The notes beneath the pieces were generated by a model. It did not search any database, had not been told where the DNA came from, and saw nothing but the letters and a program-made list of their open reading frames with translations. A stretch of DNA of 64,000 bases from the NCBI GenBank assembly GCA_947167045.1, contig CAMVGO010000005.1:1-64000 (forward strand). The letters are read 5' to 3'. Shown here one piece after another: positions 20,383-29,449 of this stretch. Every line of letters starts with the position of its first letter. Positions within the stretch are counted from its first letter, which is position 1. The stretch is from an uncultured Clostridia bacterium. Lineage in GTDB: Bacteria > Bacillota > Clostridia > Saccharofermentanales > Saccharofermentanaceae. The position numbers were made by a program, and so were the translations under genes.

Positions 20383-21624
20383 TTATACAAATGTCAACGA
20401 GTACTTTCCCTTCTCCTGACAGACCGAACCTTTCAGTTCCAGCTCGGTCAAAAGGCCCGAAACCTTATAAAACGGGAGCATCGTGGCTTTGCAAAGCTCG
20501 TCCGCACACAAAGGTTTCAGAGTAAGCGCATCGAGAAGCAGAGACTTCCAGTTATCATCAGTGAGTTCTTCGGGTCTGACCTTCGCAAGTTCCCTTAACA
20601 CCGCGATATCAGAGCTCCTTACTTCCCCATTACAGTCATCGTGAAATCTGATCTCACCGGGACAGGCAAGTCCCATACGCTTATAAATTATGGCACGGGA
20701 AATGCTGTCTATCACATTGTCCGTGCCGAGAAGTATATTCCCCCCGTCCTCGAGGAGCTTCAGTCCGCCCATGGCATTCTCATAGTAGATGCTGTTCGGC
20801 AGGACAAAGACCTCCTTACCCTGAGCCGCTGAATATGAAGCCGTATGCAAAGTTCCCGATACCGCGCCCGCTTCCATGACGAGCGTGCAGTCGGAAAGGC
20901 CCGCGATAAGTCTGTTTCTTGATGGAAAGTACTGTCTGAGCGGAGTCTGGCCGGGCGGCATCTCTGATATTATCAGTCCCTTTGCACTGATAAGGTCGTA
21001 GATATCCTTATTTGCAGGGGGATATATATTATCTGCTCCTCCTGCAAGTATCGCTATGGTCCCTCCCTTGGTATCAACTGACGACAGATGGGCCTGACGG
21101 TCGATGCCGTAAGCCATTCCCGACACGATCGCAATGCCCTTTTCTCCAAGTTCCCTGCACATCCGGTCAGTCGCATACTGGGAATACTTACTCGGATTAC
21201 GGGACCCTACAACGGCTGCAGCCCCGTGCAAAGTCATCTGATCTATGAGCGAATACCGTCCCTTTGCAAAGAAGACTTTAGGCATTCCACCGAGAACCCG
21301 CCAGTTATACGGATAATCAACATCAAGGCACGATACGACCCTGAGACCGTTCTGTTCGGCAAGTTTTGAATATTCTTTGGCTTTGCGTCCGACCTCGCCG
21401 AATGAATCAAGAAGTTTTCTTACCTTGCCGACAGTATTCTGTCTCAACCCCATTTCCTCTTTCGAAATCCTCTCAAGGATCTCTTTATCGGCGATGTCCC
21501 TGTATGTCCTTAAAGCTTTATGCTCCATAAGATCAGCAAAACATCTGTAATCGATCCCGGTATTCATCTTTACCGCTATGTAAAAGCAATCGTTATATTG
21601 ATTAGAAGCATTTCCCATTTTCAA
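20383..21624 (-). CDS. dprA: DNA processing protein DprA/Smf
   Basis: Binds incoming single-stranded DNA and loads RecA in natural transformation. The 413 residues carry the Rossmann-like DprA core: AAVVGSRNPSKYSQ, GIAIVSGMAYGIDRQAH, TIAILAGGADNIYPP, SEMPPGQTPLRQYFPSRNRLIAGL and EAGAVSGTLHTA. A C-terminal winged-helix-like part follows (about 340-410). The first possible codon (21624) is TTG; an ATG lies two codons later at 21618, and either may be used. It starts only a few bases after yifB, so the two competence-type genes are coupled. Confidence 0.95.
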   Translation of the reverse strand: MKMGNASNQYNDCFYIAVKMNTGIDYRCFADLMEHKALRTYRDIADKEILERISKEEMGLRQNTVGKVRKLLDSFGEVGRKAKEYSKLAEQNGLRVVSCLDVDYPYNWRVLGGMPKVFFAKGRYSLIDQMTLHGAAAVVGSRNPSKYSQYATDRMCRELGEKGIAIVSGMAYGIDRQAHLSSVDTKGGTIAILAGGADNIYPPANKDIYDLISAKGLIISEMPPGQTPLRQYFPSRNRLIAGLSDCTLVMEAGAVSGTLHTASYSAAQGKEVFVLPNSIYYENAMGGLKLLEDGGNILLGTDNVIDSISRAIIYKRMGLACPGEIRFHDDCNGEVRSSDIAVLRELAKVRPEELTDDNWKSLLLDALTLKPLCADELCKATMLPFYKVSGLLTELELKGSVCQEKGKYSLTFV

Positions 21625-21627
21625 TAC

Positions 21628-23148
21628 CTAAACACCTTTCATCCTGAATGCTACAGCTTCAGAAACATGCGCTTCCGTTACATCAGCGGAGTCTTCCAGA
21701 TCGGCGACTGTCCTTGCGACTCTAAGTATTTTTGTGAATCCTCTTGCTGAAAAGAATCCTTTCTCGCACATATCAGTTGCAAACCTTATTACACTTGATG
21801 GTATCCTCATCGAATTCCTGATGTCACCGTCAGGAAATGTGCCGTTGAGATATCCTCCGCCGTATCTTTCACGCTCCATCTGCCAGCAACGTTCAACTGC
21901 ATTGCGGTATTCAAGGCTCTCACTGCCTTTGTCTCCAATGTAGATCTCAGACATGTCATCTCCCGATATAGACCGCATCTCGCTGAATAAGTCTATCCTT
22001 TCAAGGAACGGACCGCTTATCTTCGAAAGGTATCTTTTGATGTCAGGTCCCGAGCACCTGCACTTGTTTCCTTTCTCATAGAGCATCCCGCATCTGCAGG
22101 GATTACCGGTACCGAGAAAGATAAAATTGCAGTCATAAGAATACAGATTACCGTGTCTTAAGAGATTGATCTTACGGTCTTCCAAAGGCTTTCTAAGAAA
22201 ATCTATAACTTCCGTCTTATACAATGGAAGTTCATCCGCAAAGAGTATCCCGTGATTTGCAAGCGCAAGTTCCCCAGGCAGTAATGACACCTGATTTCCG
22301 GTAAGTTTTCCGACAGTGATGCCCGGTCCGATTATCCTTACCGGTCTGTCACAACTGACTTCAGGCGTTTCCCCGTCAGAAAGTTCAGCCAGAGAATAAA
22401 CATCGGCAAGTTCCGACTCATTAAGCGGAGGAAGAATGCCGGAAAGGATCTTTCCCGCCATCGTCTTCCCGCAGCCAGGGCTTCCCATCAGAAGTATGTT
22501 ATGGAACCCCGCGGCACTGATGAGCAGTGCGCGTTTTGTCTTCTCCTGCCCCTTGAGCATCGAGATGTCGATCCGGTCGTCAGATCCAATTCCGCGCAAA
22601 AACTGAAACCTTCTCTCTATATAATAATTCCCGTCAAAGATAGAGCTTAGTTCATTAAGACTCGTAACACCCTGGCCAATAAATCCTGCGACTCCTGCAC
22701 TCGCCGCTTCCCCGTTGGGTATTATCCTGTAATCGAAATCCATATCCCTCACGGTCTTTAACCTTATGCAGGAACCCGGTGTTCCCTTGAGCTCTCCTCC
22801 CAGGGTAAGCTCTCCTTCCGCATATATCCTTGCTTCAGGAGGAAGATAAAGCTGACCTGAAGCAAACAGGATCCCAAGAGCCATCGGAAGATCAAAGCCC
22901 GAACCGGCTTTTCTCATGTAAGCGGGACTTATTCCTATCGTGATATGTCCCTTCGGCATGTTAAATCCCGCTGACTTAAAAGCAGACCTCAGCCTTCCCT
23001 GGGATTCCCTTATTGTTGAATCGCAAAGCCCTATTACCGAGAACGTCGGGATACCCGGAGATATCGATACTTCTATCAATGTCAGGACCGCGTCGGTACC
23101 CGTGGCAAAACACGAATAGAGCCGAGCTACATTTGGTCTTGATGCCAT
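21628..23148 (-). CDS. comM: YifB/ComM family Mg-chelatase-like AAA+ ATPase
   Basis: AAA+ helicase-type protein; ComM helps branch migration during transformation. It is 506 residues: an N-terminal ChlI-like domain (SFKSAGFNMPKGHITI, DLPMALGILFASGQ), Walker A GSPGCGKTMAGKIL, Walker B-like HGILFADELPLYK, a zinc-ribbon-like stretch GNPCRCGMLYEKGNKCRC, and the C-terminal Mg_chelatase_C domain (FSARGFTKILRVARTVADL). The ATG at 23148 is chosen over a GTG at 23157 because GGAGGTG lies 8 bases upstream. It is the first gene of a seven-gene minus string down to 14378. The CCGACA repeat cluster lies just upstream. Confidence 0.93.
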   Translation of the reverse strand: MASRPNVARLYSCFATGTDAVLTLIEVSISPGIPTFSVIGLCDSTIRESQGRLRSAFKSAGFNMPKGHITIGISPAYMRKAGSGFDLPMALGILFASGQLYLPPEARIYAEGELTLGGELKGTPGSCIRLKTVRDMDFDYRIIPNGEAASAGVAGFIGQGVTSLNELSSIFDGNYYIERRFQFLRGIGSDDRIDISMLKGQEKTKRALLISAAGFHNILLMGSPGCGKTMAGKILSGILPPLNESELADVYSLAELSDGETPEVSCDRPVRIIGPGITVGKLTGNQVSLLPGELALANHGILFADELPLYKTEVIDFLRKPLEDRKINLLRHGNLYSYDCNFIFLGTGNPCRCGMLYEKGNKCRCSGPDIKRYLSKISGPFLERIDLFSEMRSISGDDMSEIYIGDKGSESLEYRNAVERCWQMERERYGGGYLNGTFPDGDIRNSMRIPSSVIRFATDMCEKGFFSARGFTKILRVARTVADLEDSADVTEAHVSEAVAFRMKGV

Positions 23149-23221
23149 GCTGATCACCTCCTCATAAAGTGAGGATACACTGTTGAAAACAGGATTATCA
23201 GGGCGAAATCATCGCAGGAAA

Positions 23222-23334
23222 CCGACACGTTTTCCGACAAGTTTTCCCGCAAAAACCGACAATTCCGACAGAATATTACAAAAACCTACAAAGAAGCATT
23301 CAATGACCATACAAAAACCGACAAAGAACCGACA
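23222..23334. repeat. Cluster of six CCGACA motifs between yifB and ychF
   Basis: The 247-bp divergent gap between the yifB and ychF starts carries six exact CCGACA hexamers, all in plus orientation (TGTCGG on the minus strand), at 23222, 23234, 23256, 23265, 23318 and 23329. Most are preceded by A-rich sequence, giving AAAAACCGACAA-like units. Two near copies (CCTACA at 23285 and CCATACA at 23307) lie between. Spacing is irregular (12, 22, 9, 53 and 11 bp), so this is not a CRISPR or simple tandem repeat. It may be a multi-site operator; no known box matches. Confidence 0.6.
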
Positions 23335-23353
23335 GAGCAATAGCATTTGAATG

Positions 23354-23362
23354 TGCTAAAAT
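23354..23362 (+). promoter_or_regulatory. Putative extended -10 promoter of ychF
   Basis: TGCTAAAAT forms an extended -10 (TGN plus TAAAAT at 23357-23362), 33 bp before the ychF ATG. No good -35 is seen at normal spacing, which is usual for extended -10 promoters. It lies directly downstream of the last CCGACA copy, so a protein bound there could control it. Confidence 0.4.
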
Positions 23363-23395
23363 ATTGGGGCAAAAATCGAATTATGAGGTGTTTTT

Positions 23396-24490
23396 ATGAA
23401 GCTTGGTATCGTAGGACTTCCCAATGTCGGCAAGAGCACGCTTTTCAATGCCATCACCAGAGCAGGCGCAGAAGCAGCCAATTACCCTTTCTGCACGATC
23501 GAACCCAACGTAGGCGTCGTATCCGTTCCCGACAAGAGACTTGATAAACTCGCAGAGATCTATAACCCCGAGAAATATACTCCCGCAGTAGTCGAATTCG
23601 TTGATATCGCAGGACTTGTTGCCGGCGCTTCAAAAGGCGAAGGTCTTGGCAACAAATTCCTTTCGAACATCAGAGAGTGTGACGCGATAGTCCACGTCGT
23701 AAGATGCTTCGACGATCCCGACGTCATCCACGTAAACGGACATGCGGATCCCGCAGGCGACATCGCAACGATCGACGTCGAGCTCATACTCTCCGACTTG
23801 GAGATCATGGAAAAGAGGATCGACCGTACGAAGAAGATGATGAAGGGCGGCGACAAGGCTTTCGCAAAAGAGCTTGCTGTCTACGAAAAGATCTATAACT
23901 GCCTCGCCGAAGGCAAATCCGCAAGAACGCTCGATTTTGAAGATGACGAACAGGAATACACCAAAGATCTTCAGCTCATCTCCATGAAGCCTGTCCTCTA
24001 CTGCGCAAACATCGCTGAAGACGACATCAAAAAGGAAGAAGACATCCCTTACGTCAACACAGTAAAAGAGATCGCAGCCAAGGAAGGTTCCGGCGTTGTC
24101 GTTATCTCCGCAAAGATCGAAGAGGAGCTGGGCGAACTCGCACCCGACGAGCGCGAGATGTTCCTTGAAGACCTCGGCATCGAGAGCGCAGGCCTCGACA
24201 AGATGATCAACGCTTCCTATACCCTTTTGGGTCTCATCTCTTTCCTTACCGCAGGTCCCAAGGAAGTCCGTGCCTGGACAATAAAGAAAGGCACAAAGGC
24301 ACCCCAGGCAGCAGGAAAGATCCACTCGGATTTCGAGAGAGGATTCATCAGAGCGGAAGTTGTTGCTTACGATGACCTCATCAACTGCGGATCATATAAC
24401 GCAGCAAAGGAAAAAGGTCTTGTAAGGTCAGAGGGTAAGGAATACGTAATGAAAGACGGCGACGTCGTAGTATTCAGATTCAACGTCTGA
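23396..24490 (+). CDS. ychF: Ribosome-binding GTPase/ATPase YchF
   Basis: Obg-family P-loop protein (OLA1/YchF) that binds ribosomes and hydrolyses ATP as well as GTP. The 364 residues have G1 GLPNVGKST, G2/G3 VEFVDIAGLV, a helical hairpin insert in the middle, and a C-terminal TGS domain ending KDGDVVVFRFNV. The ATG at 23396 has a GAGG site. It is a single-gene plus unit closed by a strong terminator at 24525-24562. Confidence 0.97.
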   Translation: MKLGIVGLPNVGKSTLFNAITRAGAEAANYPFCTIEPNVGVVSVPDKRLDKLAEIYNPEKYTPAVVEFVDIAGLVAGASKGEGLGNKFLSNIRECDAIVHVVRCFDDPDVIHVNGHADPAGDIATIDVELILSDLEIMEKRIDRTKKMMKGGDKAFAKELAVYEKIYNCLAEGKSARTLDFEDDEQEYTKDLQLISMKPVLYCANIAEDDIKKEEDIPYVNTVKEIAAKEGSGVVVISAKIEEELGELAPDEREMFLEDLGIESAGLDKMINASYTLLGLISFLTAGPKEVRAWTIKKGTKAPQAAGKIHSDFERGFIRAEVVAYDDLINCGSYNAAKEKGLVRSEGKEYVMKDGDVVVFRFNV

Positions 24491-24524
24491 TAAAACCAAA
24501 CAACCCAGATCAGAAACAATTCAG

Positions 24525-24562
24525 ATCCGCAAAGTTCACTTCCCGTGCTTTGCGGATTTTTT
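24525..24562 (+). terminator. Rho-independent terminator of ychF
   Basis: Perfect 10-bp stem ATCCGCAAAG (24525-24534) with CTTTGCGGAT (24548-24557) around a 13-base loop, followed by six T ending at 24562. The right arm lies inside the 3' end of the convergent DUF308 gene (stop at 24536), so its last codons double as terminator stem. The minus direction lacks a T-run, so it acts mainly for ychF. Confidence 0.9.
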
Positions 24563-25114
24563 ATCATTCTTTCCGAAGAGTCCCAGAAAACAGGTCTCAA
24601 GTCCGCTTACTATGAACGCGGCGCCCGTAAACACGATTATATTCCTCGTTCCCTCAAAAGGATTAACCAGAAGAGCTATGCCTGCGACTATCAGAGCAAC
24701 GGCAAGGAGTAAAAGCACCCAGCTGTATATGTCCTTCCTGCGGAACAAAAAGATCTCCTGTCTGAGCTTGACGATACCGTCGATAAGGAAAAATATGCCG
24801 ACTATGGTTGAAAGAACCTGCAGGACTAGTTCAGTCTTAAGCAGGAAGATCACACCAAGGGCCATTAATACTATCGAATAAACGAGGACTATCTCAGCGC
24901 CTGCGGCTTTACCGTAATTCTCCTCCCTGAACTGCCTGATGGATATGATGTAGCCGATGACATCGGTTATACCCGCAACGAAGAGAACGATGCCGAACAG
25001 GATGCCTATTACGCCCGAAGCAAATTCAGGATAAAGGATGAAGTATACTCCGGCAAATATGGCAAATATACCGCCGATATATGTCGGGAGCCTCTTGGTA
25101 TTCCTGGAGTTCAT
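24536..25114 (-). CDS. DUF308 (HdeD-like) membrane protein
   Basis: A 192-residue protein with about six hydrophobic helices in pairs, of the DUF308/HdeD type (repeated pattern of IGGIFAIFAGVYFIL, IVLFVAGITDVIGYI and IVGIFFLIDGIVKL). Function in this family is unproven; HdeD is linked to acid resistance in enterobacteria. The C terminus is basic (KNDKKSAKHGK). The ATG at 25114 with GAGG six bases upstream is preferred to a GTG at 25126. It is the last gene of the polA-coaE string, 29 bp after the SanA-like gene, and its end overlaps the ychF terminator. Confidence 0.82.
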   Translation of the reverse strand: MNSRNTKRLPTYIGGIFAIFAGVYFILYPEFASGVIGILFGIVLFVAGITDVIGYIISIRQFREENYGKAAGAEIVLVYSIVLMALGVIFLLKTELVLQVLSTIVGIFFLIDGIVKLRQEIFLFRRKDIYSWVLLLLAVALIVAGIALLVNPFEGTRNIIVFTGAAFIVSGLETCFLGLFGKNDKKSAKHGK

Positions 25115-25143
25115 AGAAGACCTCACCTCAAAGCAATAAACGA

Positions 25144-25821
25144 TCAGTAACCCGGCTTGATCAGCGCGTAGAAGATATCCTTGCAGCGCGCCACAAACTC
25201 CCTGCAGTAATTGTACGGTTTTATCTCATAACCGGTGTTGATGGCCTCAACACCGACCGACTCGATACCGAACGCACGGCTGTCGTAAACAGAACGCGCA
25301 ACATGAAATCCTGTAGTAACCACGACGGCAGAACTGATGTCAAACTCACGCTCCGCCCTTAACATAGTATCATAAGTTGAAAGACCGAGGGGATCGCACT
25401 TTATGGCATCTGCAGGAACGCCCTCAGATATCAGAAAGTCCCTCATGGGAACTATCTCATCATACTTCTCGGGATCTTTCCCGTCTCCGCTGACCAGCAC
25501 ATAATCAGCACAACCGGTCTTATAGACAAGAGCCGCCGTTCTTAATCTGTCAGCGAGCATCGGACTCGGATAATCGCCCCAAACTGCGCACCCGAGCACT
25601 ATAACGGCTTCATAATGAGTTGTACCGGAAACAGAAGGCTCCTCAAATTCTTCCCAAGTGTACAGATCAACCTTAGTGCTGTTAACCACATGAGCATTCA
25701 TGCACAGCATGACGAAAAAAACTGCAAGACAGATCAGGGCAATGGCAACGAAAAGTTCGAAGATCTTTCTTCCGGTAGTCTTCTTTACGGTTTTATTATT
25801 CTGATTTTTCGGACTCTTCAT
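25144..25821 (-). CDS. SanA/YdcF-like DUF218 membrane-anchored protein
   Basis: A 225-residue protein with one N-terminal transmembrane helix (about 21-42) and an extracytoplasmic DUF218 domain. The family motifs are visible: AVIVLGCAVWGDYPSPMLADRL, YVLVSGDGKD, LSTYDTMLRA and VVVTTGFHVARS. SanA/YdcF proteins affect envelope permeability and vancomycin resistance in enterobacteria; their chemistry is not settled. Its start overlaps the end of the preceding 112-aa membrane gene by 26 bp. Confidence 0.88.
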   Translation of the reverse strand: MKSPKNQNNKTVKKTTGRKIFELFVAIALICLAVFFVMLCMNAHVVNSTKVDLYTWEEFEEPSVSGTTHYEAVIVLGCAVWGDYPSPMLADRLRTAALVYKTGCADYVLVSGDGKDPEKYDEIVPMRDFLISEGVPADAIKCDPLGLSTYDTMLRAEREFDISSAVVVTTGFHVARSVYDSRAFGIESVGVEAINTGYEIKPYNYCREFVARCKDIFYALIKPGY

Positions 25822-26134
25822 TCTTCTTTTCTTCCGCCTTCTTTGCAGCCTCAGTGAGAGATCTTGTCATGAAATAGATGAGACCTACAGTAAAGACAAA
25901 CACCAGGAGCACCGTAACATTCGATATTACGACAAAAGCCACGGGAAGGTTTTTCATTAACAGGGTAAACACGAGAACAAGTAAGGTTCCCGACACATAT
26001 ACGCCGCAGCATGCACGGTAGAAGTTCTTATAAATGCCTGATGCAAAAGGAATATTGCCTACAAAAAGCATTATCAGTGCAACGACAGATATAAGCACAA
26101 ACACCGACGCCGTAATGACTGCCGCCAGATTCAT
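25796..26134 (-). CDS. Small three-helix membrane protein, unknown
   Basis: 112 residues with three hydrophobic helices (about 5-27, 40-60 and 66-90) and a highly charged C-terminal tail (TEAAKKAEEKKNEESEKSE). I recognise no family. It is coupled to coaE upstream by an ATGA overlap and overlaps the SanA-like gene downstream by 26 bp. It is therefore surely expressed with them and may form a membrane unit with the SanA-like protein (inference). Confidence 0.7.
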   Translation of the reverse strand: MNLAAVITASVFVLISVVALIMLFVGNIPFASGIYKNFYRACCGVYVSGTLLVLVFTLLMKNLPVAFVVISNVTVLLVFVFTVGLIYFMTRSLTEAAKKAEEKKNEESEKSE

Positions 26135-26736
26135 ATCCTGATACCTCTCTCATGAAGCTGTTCTCTTATCAGCACATCGACTTTATCCTTAAGATCGTCG
26201 AGATCCCAGGAATTGTCGATAGAGTGATCGCCAAGTTCACAGTATTCGTCATCCGTCATCTGGACCGCGATCCTTCTTTCAGCCTCTTCCTTATCCATTC
26301 CGCGTTTTCTGAGCCTTGCAAGCCTAACATCCTTATCACATGTGACGACCCAGATCTGGTCGCACAGATCACGGAACTTGTTGACTGGGATCGGTACGTC
26401 CAATACAACGCACTTGGTACCCTTCTCCTTCTCTTTTGCGAGAGTCTCGTCTATCTGTTCGAAAACATGTCTGTGTATTATCGTGCTCAGTTCATCGAGT
26501 TTCTTCTTGTCGCCGAACGCTATGTCAGACATGACACGGCGGTTCAGTGCGCCATTGGATGTAACGACCTTATTCCCGAACACAGAAGCGATCTCGGGCA
26601 TGGCTCTGCCCATCGGTCCTGTTACGCTTCTCGATATCTCATCGGCATCGAGCACCGGAAGTCCTCTTTCCGCAAGGAGAGAAGACACTGTACTCTTTCC
26701 GCTTCCTATTCCGCCTGTGATTCCCAATACAAACAT
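26131..26736 (-). CDS. coaE: Dephospho-CoA kinase
   Basis: Last step of coenzyme A synthesis: phosphorylates the 3'-OH of dephospho-CoA. The 201 residues have a P-loop GITGGIGSGKSTV, DADEISR, VVLDVPIP and the LID region RLARLRKRGMDKEEAERRI. Length and motifs are standard. The ATG overlaps the polA stop (TAATG), and the end overlaps the next gene by 4 bp. The polA-coaE order is common in Clostridia. Confidence 0.97.
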   Translation of the reverse strand: MFVLGITGGIGSGKSTVSSLLAERGLPVLDADEISRSVTGPMGRAMPEIASVFGNKVVTSNGALNRRVMSDIAFGDKKKLDELSTIIHRHVFEQIDETLAKEKEKGTKCVVLDVPIPVNKFRDLCDQIWVVTCDKDVRLARLRKRGMDKEEAERRIAVQMTDDEYCELGDHSIDNSWDLDDLKDKVDVLIREQLHERGIRI

Positions 26737-29432
26737 TATTTAGCTTCCAGCCAGTCCTTTCCGAATCCTACCTCTGCAAGGAGCGGAACGCTGAGTGAAG
26801 CGGCAGCTTCCATCTCGGTCTTTAATATCTCCGCACAGAGATCCTTATCTTCGATATCGCATTCGCAAATGAGTTCGTCGTGAACCTGCATTACGAGTTT
26901 TGCGCCGGGCAGACGCTCTTCGAGCGCCTTGCTTACGCGGTTCATTGCGATCTTTATTATGTCCGCTGCAGTTCCCTGGATCGGCGTATTCATCGCCACC
27001 CTGTAGCCGAAATTCTTTATGTTCCTGTTCTGGCTCTTAAGTTCGTTCAATATCCTCTTCCTGCCATACTCTGTAACCGCAAATCCTTTTTCCTCTCCGA
27101 GCTTCTTGAGCTTTTCGAGATATCCGGTAACACCCGGGAACTGAACGCCGTACTCCTTGATCAGTTCGGCCGCATCCTTATATCCGATACCGAGATCCTG
27201 AGCAAGACCGTAATCGGAGATGCCGTATATGATGCTGAAGTTTACTGTTTTTGCAGTAGCCCTCATCTTATTCGTGACCATGTCTTCCGATACGCCGAAA
27301 ACCTTTGCCGCAGTCCTCTTATGAATATCCTCGCCCTCAAGGAATGCGGAACACATTACCTCATCCCCGCTGAGTGCGGCAAGGATCCTGAGCTCGATCT
27401 GCGAATAGTCCGCATCTACCAGGATCTTTCCTTCCTCAGCGGTAAATGCCTCACGGAGTCTCGATCCCTCATCGGTCCTTACGGGGATGTTCTGGAGGTT
27501 GGGCTCCGTCGAAGAAAGCCTTCCCGTGTTGGTCATTGCCTGAGTAAATGTCGTGTGGATCCTCGAATCGCTCTTTATCGCGCGGGCAAGACCCAGAGCG
27601 TAGGTGGAATCGAGCTTAGAGAGCTCCCTGTATTTGATGATGTAATCGATCGCGGGAGAATAGCTTCTTAACCGGTTTAATTCTTCTATGCCCGTGGAGA
27701 AATCACCGCTCTTGCCTTTCTTTCCTGAAGGCAGATTCAGATACTTCTCACCGTAAAGGATCTCGCCTAACTGCTTGGGCGACAGGATATTGAATTCTTT
27801 GCCGCAGATGTCATAGACCCTGGCGCCGATGTCTTCAAGGCGCTTTGTGTATTCAGCATGCAGTTCGGCAAGTTTTTCGCCTGATACATGCATTCCGTTC
27901 CTCTCGATCTTATCAAGTGTTATTACGAGAGGATATTCTATCTCATAAAGAAGAGTCTTCAGATCCTTATCCTTCTCGATGTCCCTTGACATTACTTTGG
28001 CGATCGCCATTACGGTAAGGAGTCTTTCTGCGCATTCGTTTATCTTCGAAGAACCGTCATCGGGGGCGATCTCGTCAAAGAGCGAGAGCTGTTTTACGGG
28101 TCCCTTCTTTTCCTCGACGGGGAACGCAGCCATTACTACACTCTCGTAAAGTCTCTGAAGATCGGGCTTTCCTGAAAGAATATTCAGAACATAACCCGCT
28201 ATCTCGCAGTCGAAAACGGAATCAATACACTTCAAAGGTTCTTTCAGATATTTCGATCTGTCCTTATATTCATATGCGACCGGGAATATCCGTTTTCCGC
28301 CGGCGAGCCTTTCAACATCCTGAGGTTCCGCCGAATAAGCAGTCTTGCTGTTCCAGTCCAAAAGGATGACCTTTACACCCGAAGGCGTATCAGCAAAATC
28401 GATGCCGCAGTTAAGGTTGTCAAAATCAAAAGAAGACGGTGCCTCATTCTTTACGGTAATTCCGTTCTTTAAGACACTTTCTGTCTCAGATGCAATTCCG
28501 CTTACAAAATCATCGGCCGGAACAGCAGGTTCAAATCCTGCAGGCTTGACGTCTTCCAAAGAGAGTTTTTTCAGAAGCGACCTTAAGGCCAGACGGTTCA
28601 ATAATCCGGACATAGCAGAAAGATCTCTCGTGTCAGAAGGATAAACGGAATCTCCTGCCGTGAATTCAACGGGACTTTCCCTGTCGATCGTGCAGAGCTT
28701 TATGTTGAGATCCAACAGTTCTCTTGAAGCCTTGATCCTCTCTTTAAGAGCCGGAGACAATTTATCTGCATTCTCGTAAACGCCGTCGCATGAACCGTAA
28801 TCGGCGATTAGCTTGAAAGCGGTCTTCTCTCCTACTTTCTCGACACCTTTGATGTTGTCTGAATTATCGCCCATGAGAGCTTTTACCTGGACGAAGACCT
28901 CAGGTCTTACACCGTATGTTTCTTCGAACATCCTCCGGTCGAATAAGACTCTCGGCTCCTTGCCCTTTCCCGACTGAGGCATGATTACCGATACCTTGTC
29001 GGAAATGAGCTGAAAATCGTCGTGGTCGCCACTGAAGATATAGACGTCCATCCCGAGTTCCTCGCCCTGCTTTGAAAGGGTTCCGATAAGGTCGTCCGCC
29101 TCATATCCGGCAAGTTCCATACGTCTTATACCGTAAGCGTCAAGAAGTTCTTTAACGACCGGCATCTGAGCTGCAAGATCGTCAGGCATACCTTTTCGGT
29201 TAGCCTTGTAATCCGTGCTCATCTTATGTCTGAACGTGGGCTCTCTCCTGTCGAAGAGAACGCACATGTGATCGGGATTATATTCCTTCATCACGCCCAG
29301 GACTGAATTGAAGAAACCGTTTACAGCTCCTGTCGGAGTGCCGTCGGGCGCGGTCATGGGAGCCCTGCCGATCACGGCATAGTAGGCTCTGTTCATTATG
29401 GAATTTCCGTCAACCAGAAGGAGTGTGCTCAT
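26736..29432 (-). CDS. polA: DNA polymerase I
   Basis: Repair and Okazaki-fragment polymerase. It is 898 residues: a 5'-nuclease domain (1-300, LLVDGNSIMNRAYYA, VLFDRREPTFRH, AGYEADDLIGT, MGDNSDNIKGV), a middle domain (about 310-490) and a C-terminal polymerase (about 490-898, VDADYSQIELRILAAL, RATAKTVNFSIIYG, MQVHDELICE). The middle domain lacks the DxE and other acidic proofreading motifs, so the 3'-5' exonuclease is probably inactive, as in many Gram-positive PolI. It begins 17 bp after the giant activase gene and overlaps coaE. Confidence 0.97.
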   Translation of the reverse strand: MSTLLLVDGNSIMNRAYYAVIGRAPMTAPDGTPTGAVNGFFNSVLGVMKEYNPDHMCVLFDRREPTFRHKMSTDYKANRKGMPDDLAAQMPVVKELLDAYGIRRMELAGYEADDLIGTLSKQGEELGMDVYIFSGDHDDFQLISDKVSVIMPQSGKGKEPRVLFDRRMFEETYGVRPEVFVQVKALMGDNSDNIKGVEKVGEKTAFKLIADYGSCDGVYENADKLSPALKERIKASRELLDLNIKLCTIDRESPVEFTAGDSVYPSDTRDLSAMSGLLNRLALRSLLKKLSLEDVKPAGFEPAVPADDFVSGIASETESVLKNGITVKNEAPSSFDFDNLNCGIDFADTPSGVKVILLDWNSKTAYSAEPQDVERLAGGKRIFPVAYEYKDRSKYLKEPLKCIDSVFDCEIAGYVLNILSGKPDLQRLYESVVMAAFPVEEKKGPVKQLSLFDEIAPDDGSSKINECAERLLTVMAIAKVMSRDIEKDKDLKTLLYEIEYPLVITLDKIERNGMHVSGEKLAELHAEYTKRLEDIGARVYDICGKEFNILSPKQLGEILYGEKYLNLPSGKKGKSGDFSTGIEELNRLRSYSPAIDYIIKYRELSKLDSTYALGLARAIKSDSRIHTTFTQAMTNTGRLSSTEPNLQNIPVRTDEGSRLREAFTAEEGKILVDADYSQIELRILAALSGDEVMCSAFLEGEDIHKRTAAKVFGVSEDMVTNKMRATAKTVNFSIIYGISDYGLAQDLGIGYKDAAELIKEYGVQFPGVTGYLEKLKKLGEEKGFAVTEYGRKRILNELKSQNRNIKNFGYRVAMNTPIQGTAADIIKIAMNRVSKALEERLPGAKLVMQVHDELICECDIEDKDLCAEILKTEMEAAASLSVPLLAEVGFGKDWLEAK

Positions 29433-29449
29433 ATCAATACCTCTTATGC

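Noticed and set aside
23222..23334. CRISPR array as an explanation of the CCGACA cluster
   Set aside because: Repeats are only 6-7 bp and spacing varies from 9 to 53 bp; no cas gene nearby.
23630..24325. A 231-aa minus-strand ORF opposite ychF
   Set aside because: Antisense of a highly conserved gene; composition is that expected from codon shadowing.
26152..27671. Two long plus-strand ORFs (243 and 263 aa) opposite coaE and polA
   Set aside because: Antisense shadows of certain genes; no motif, no ribosome binding site.
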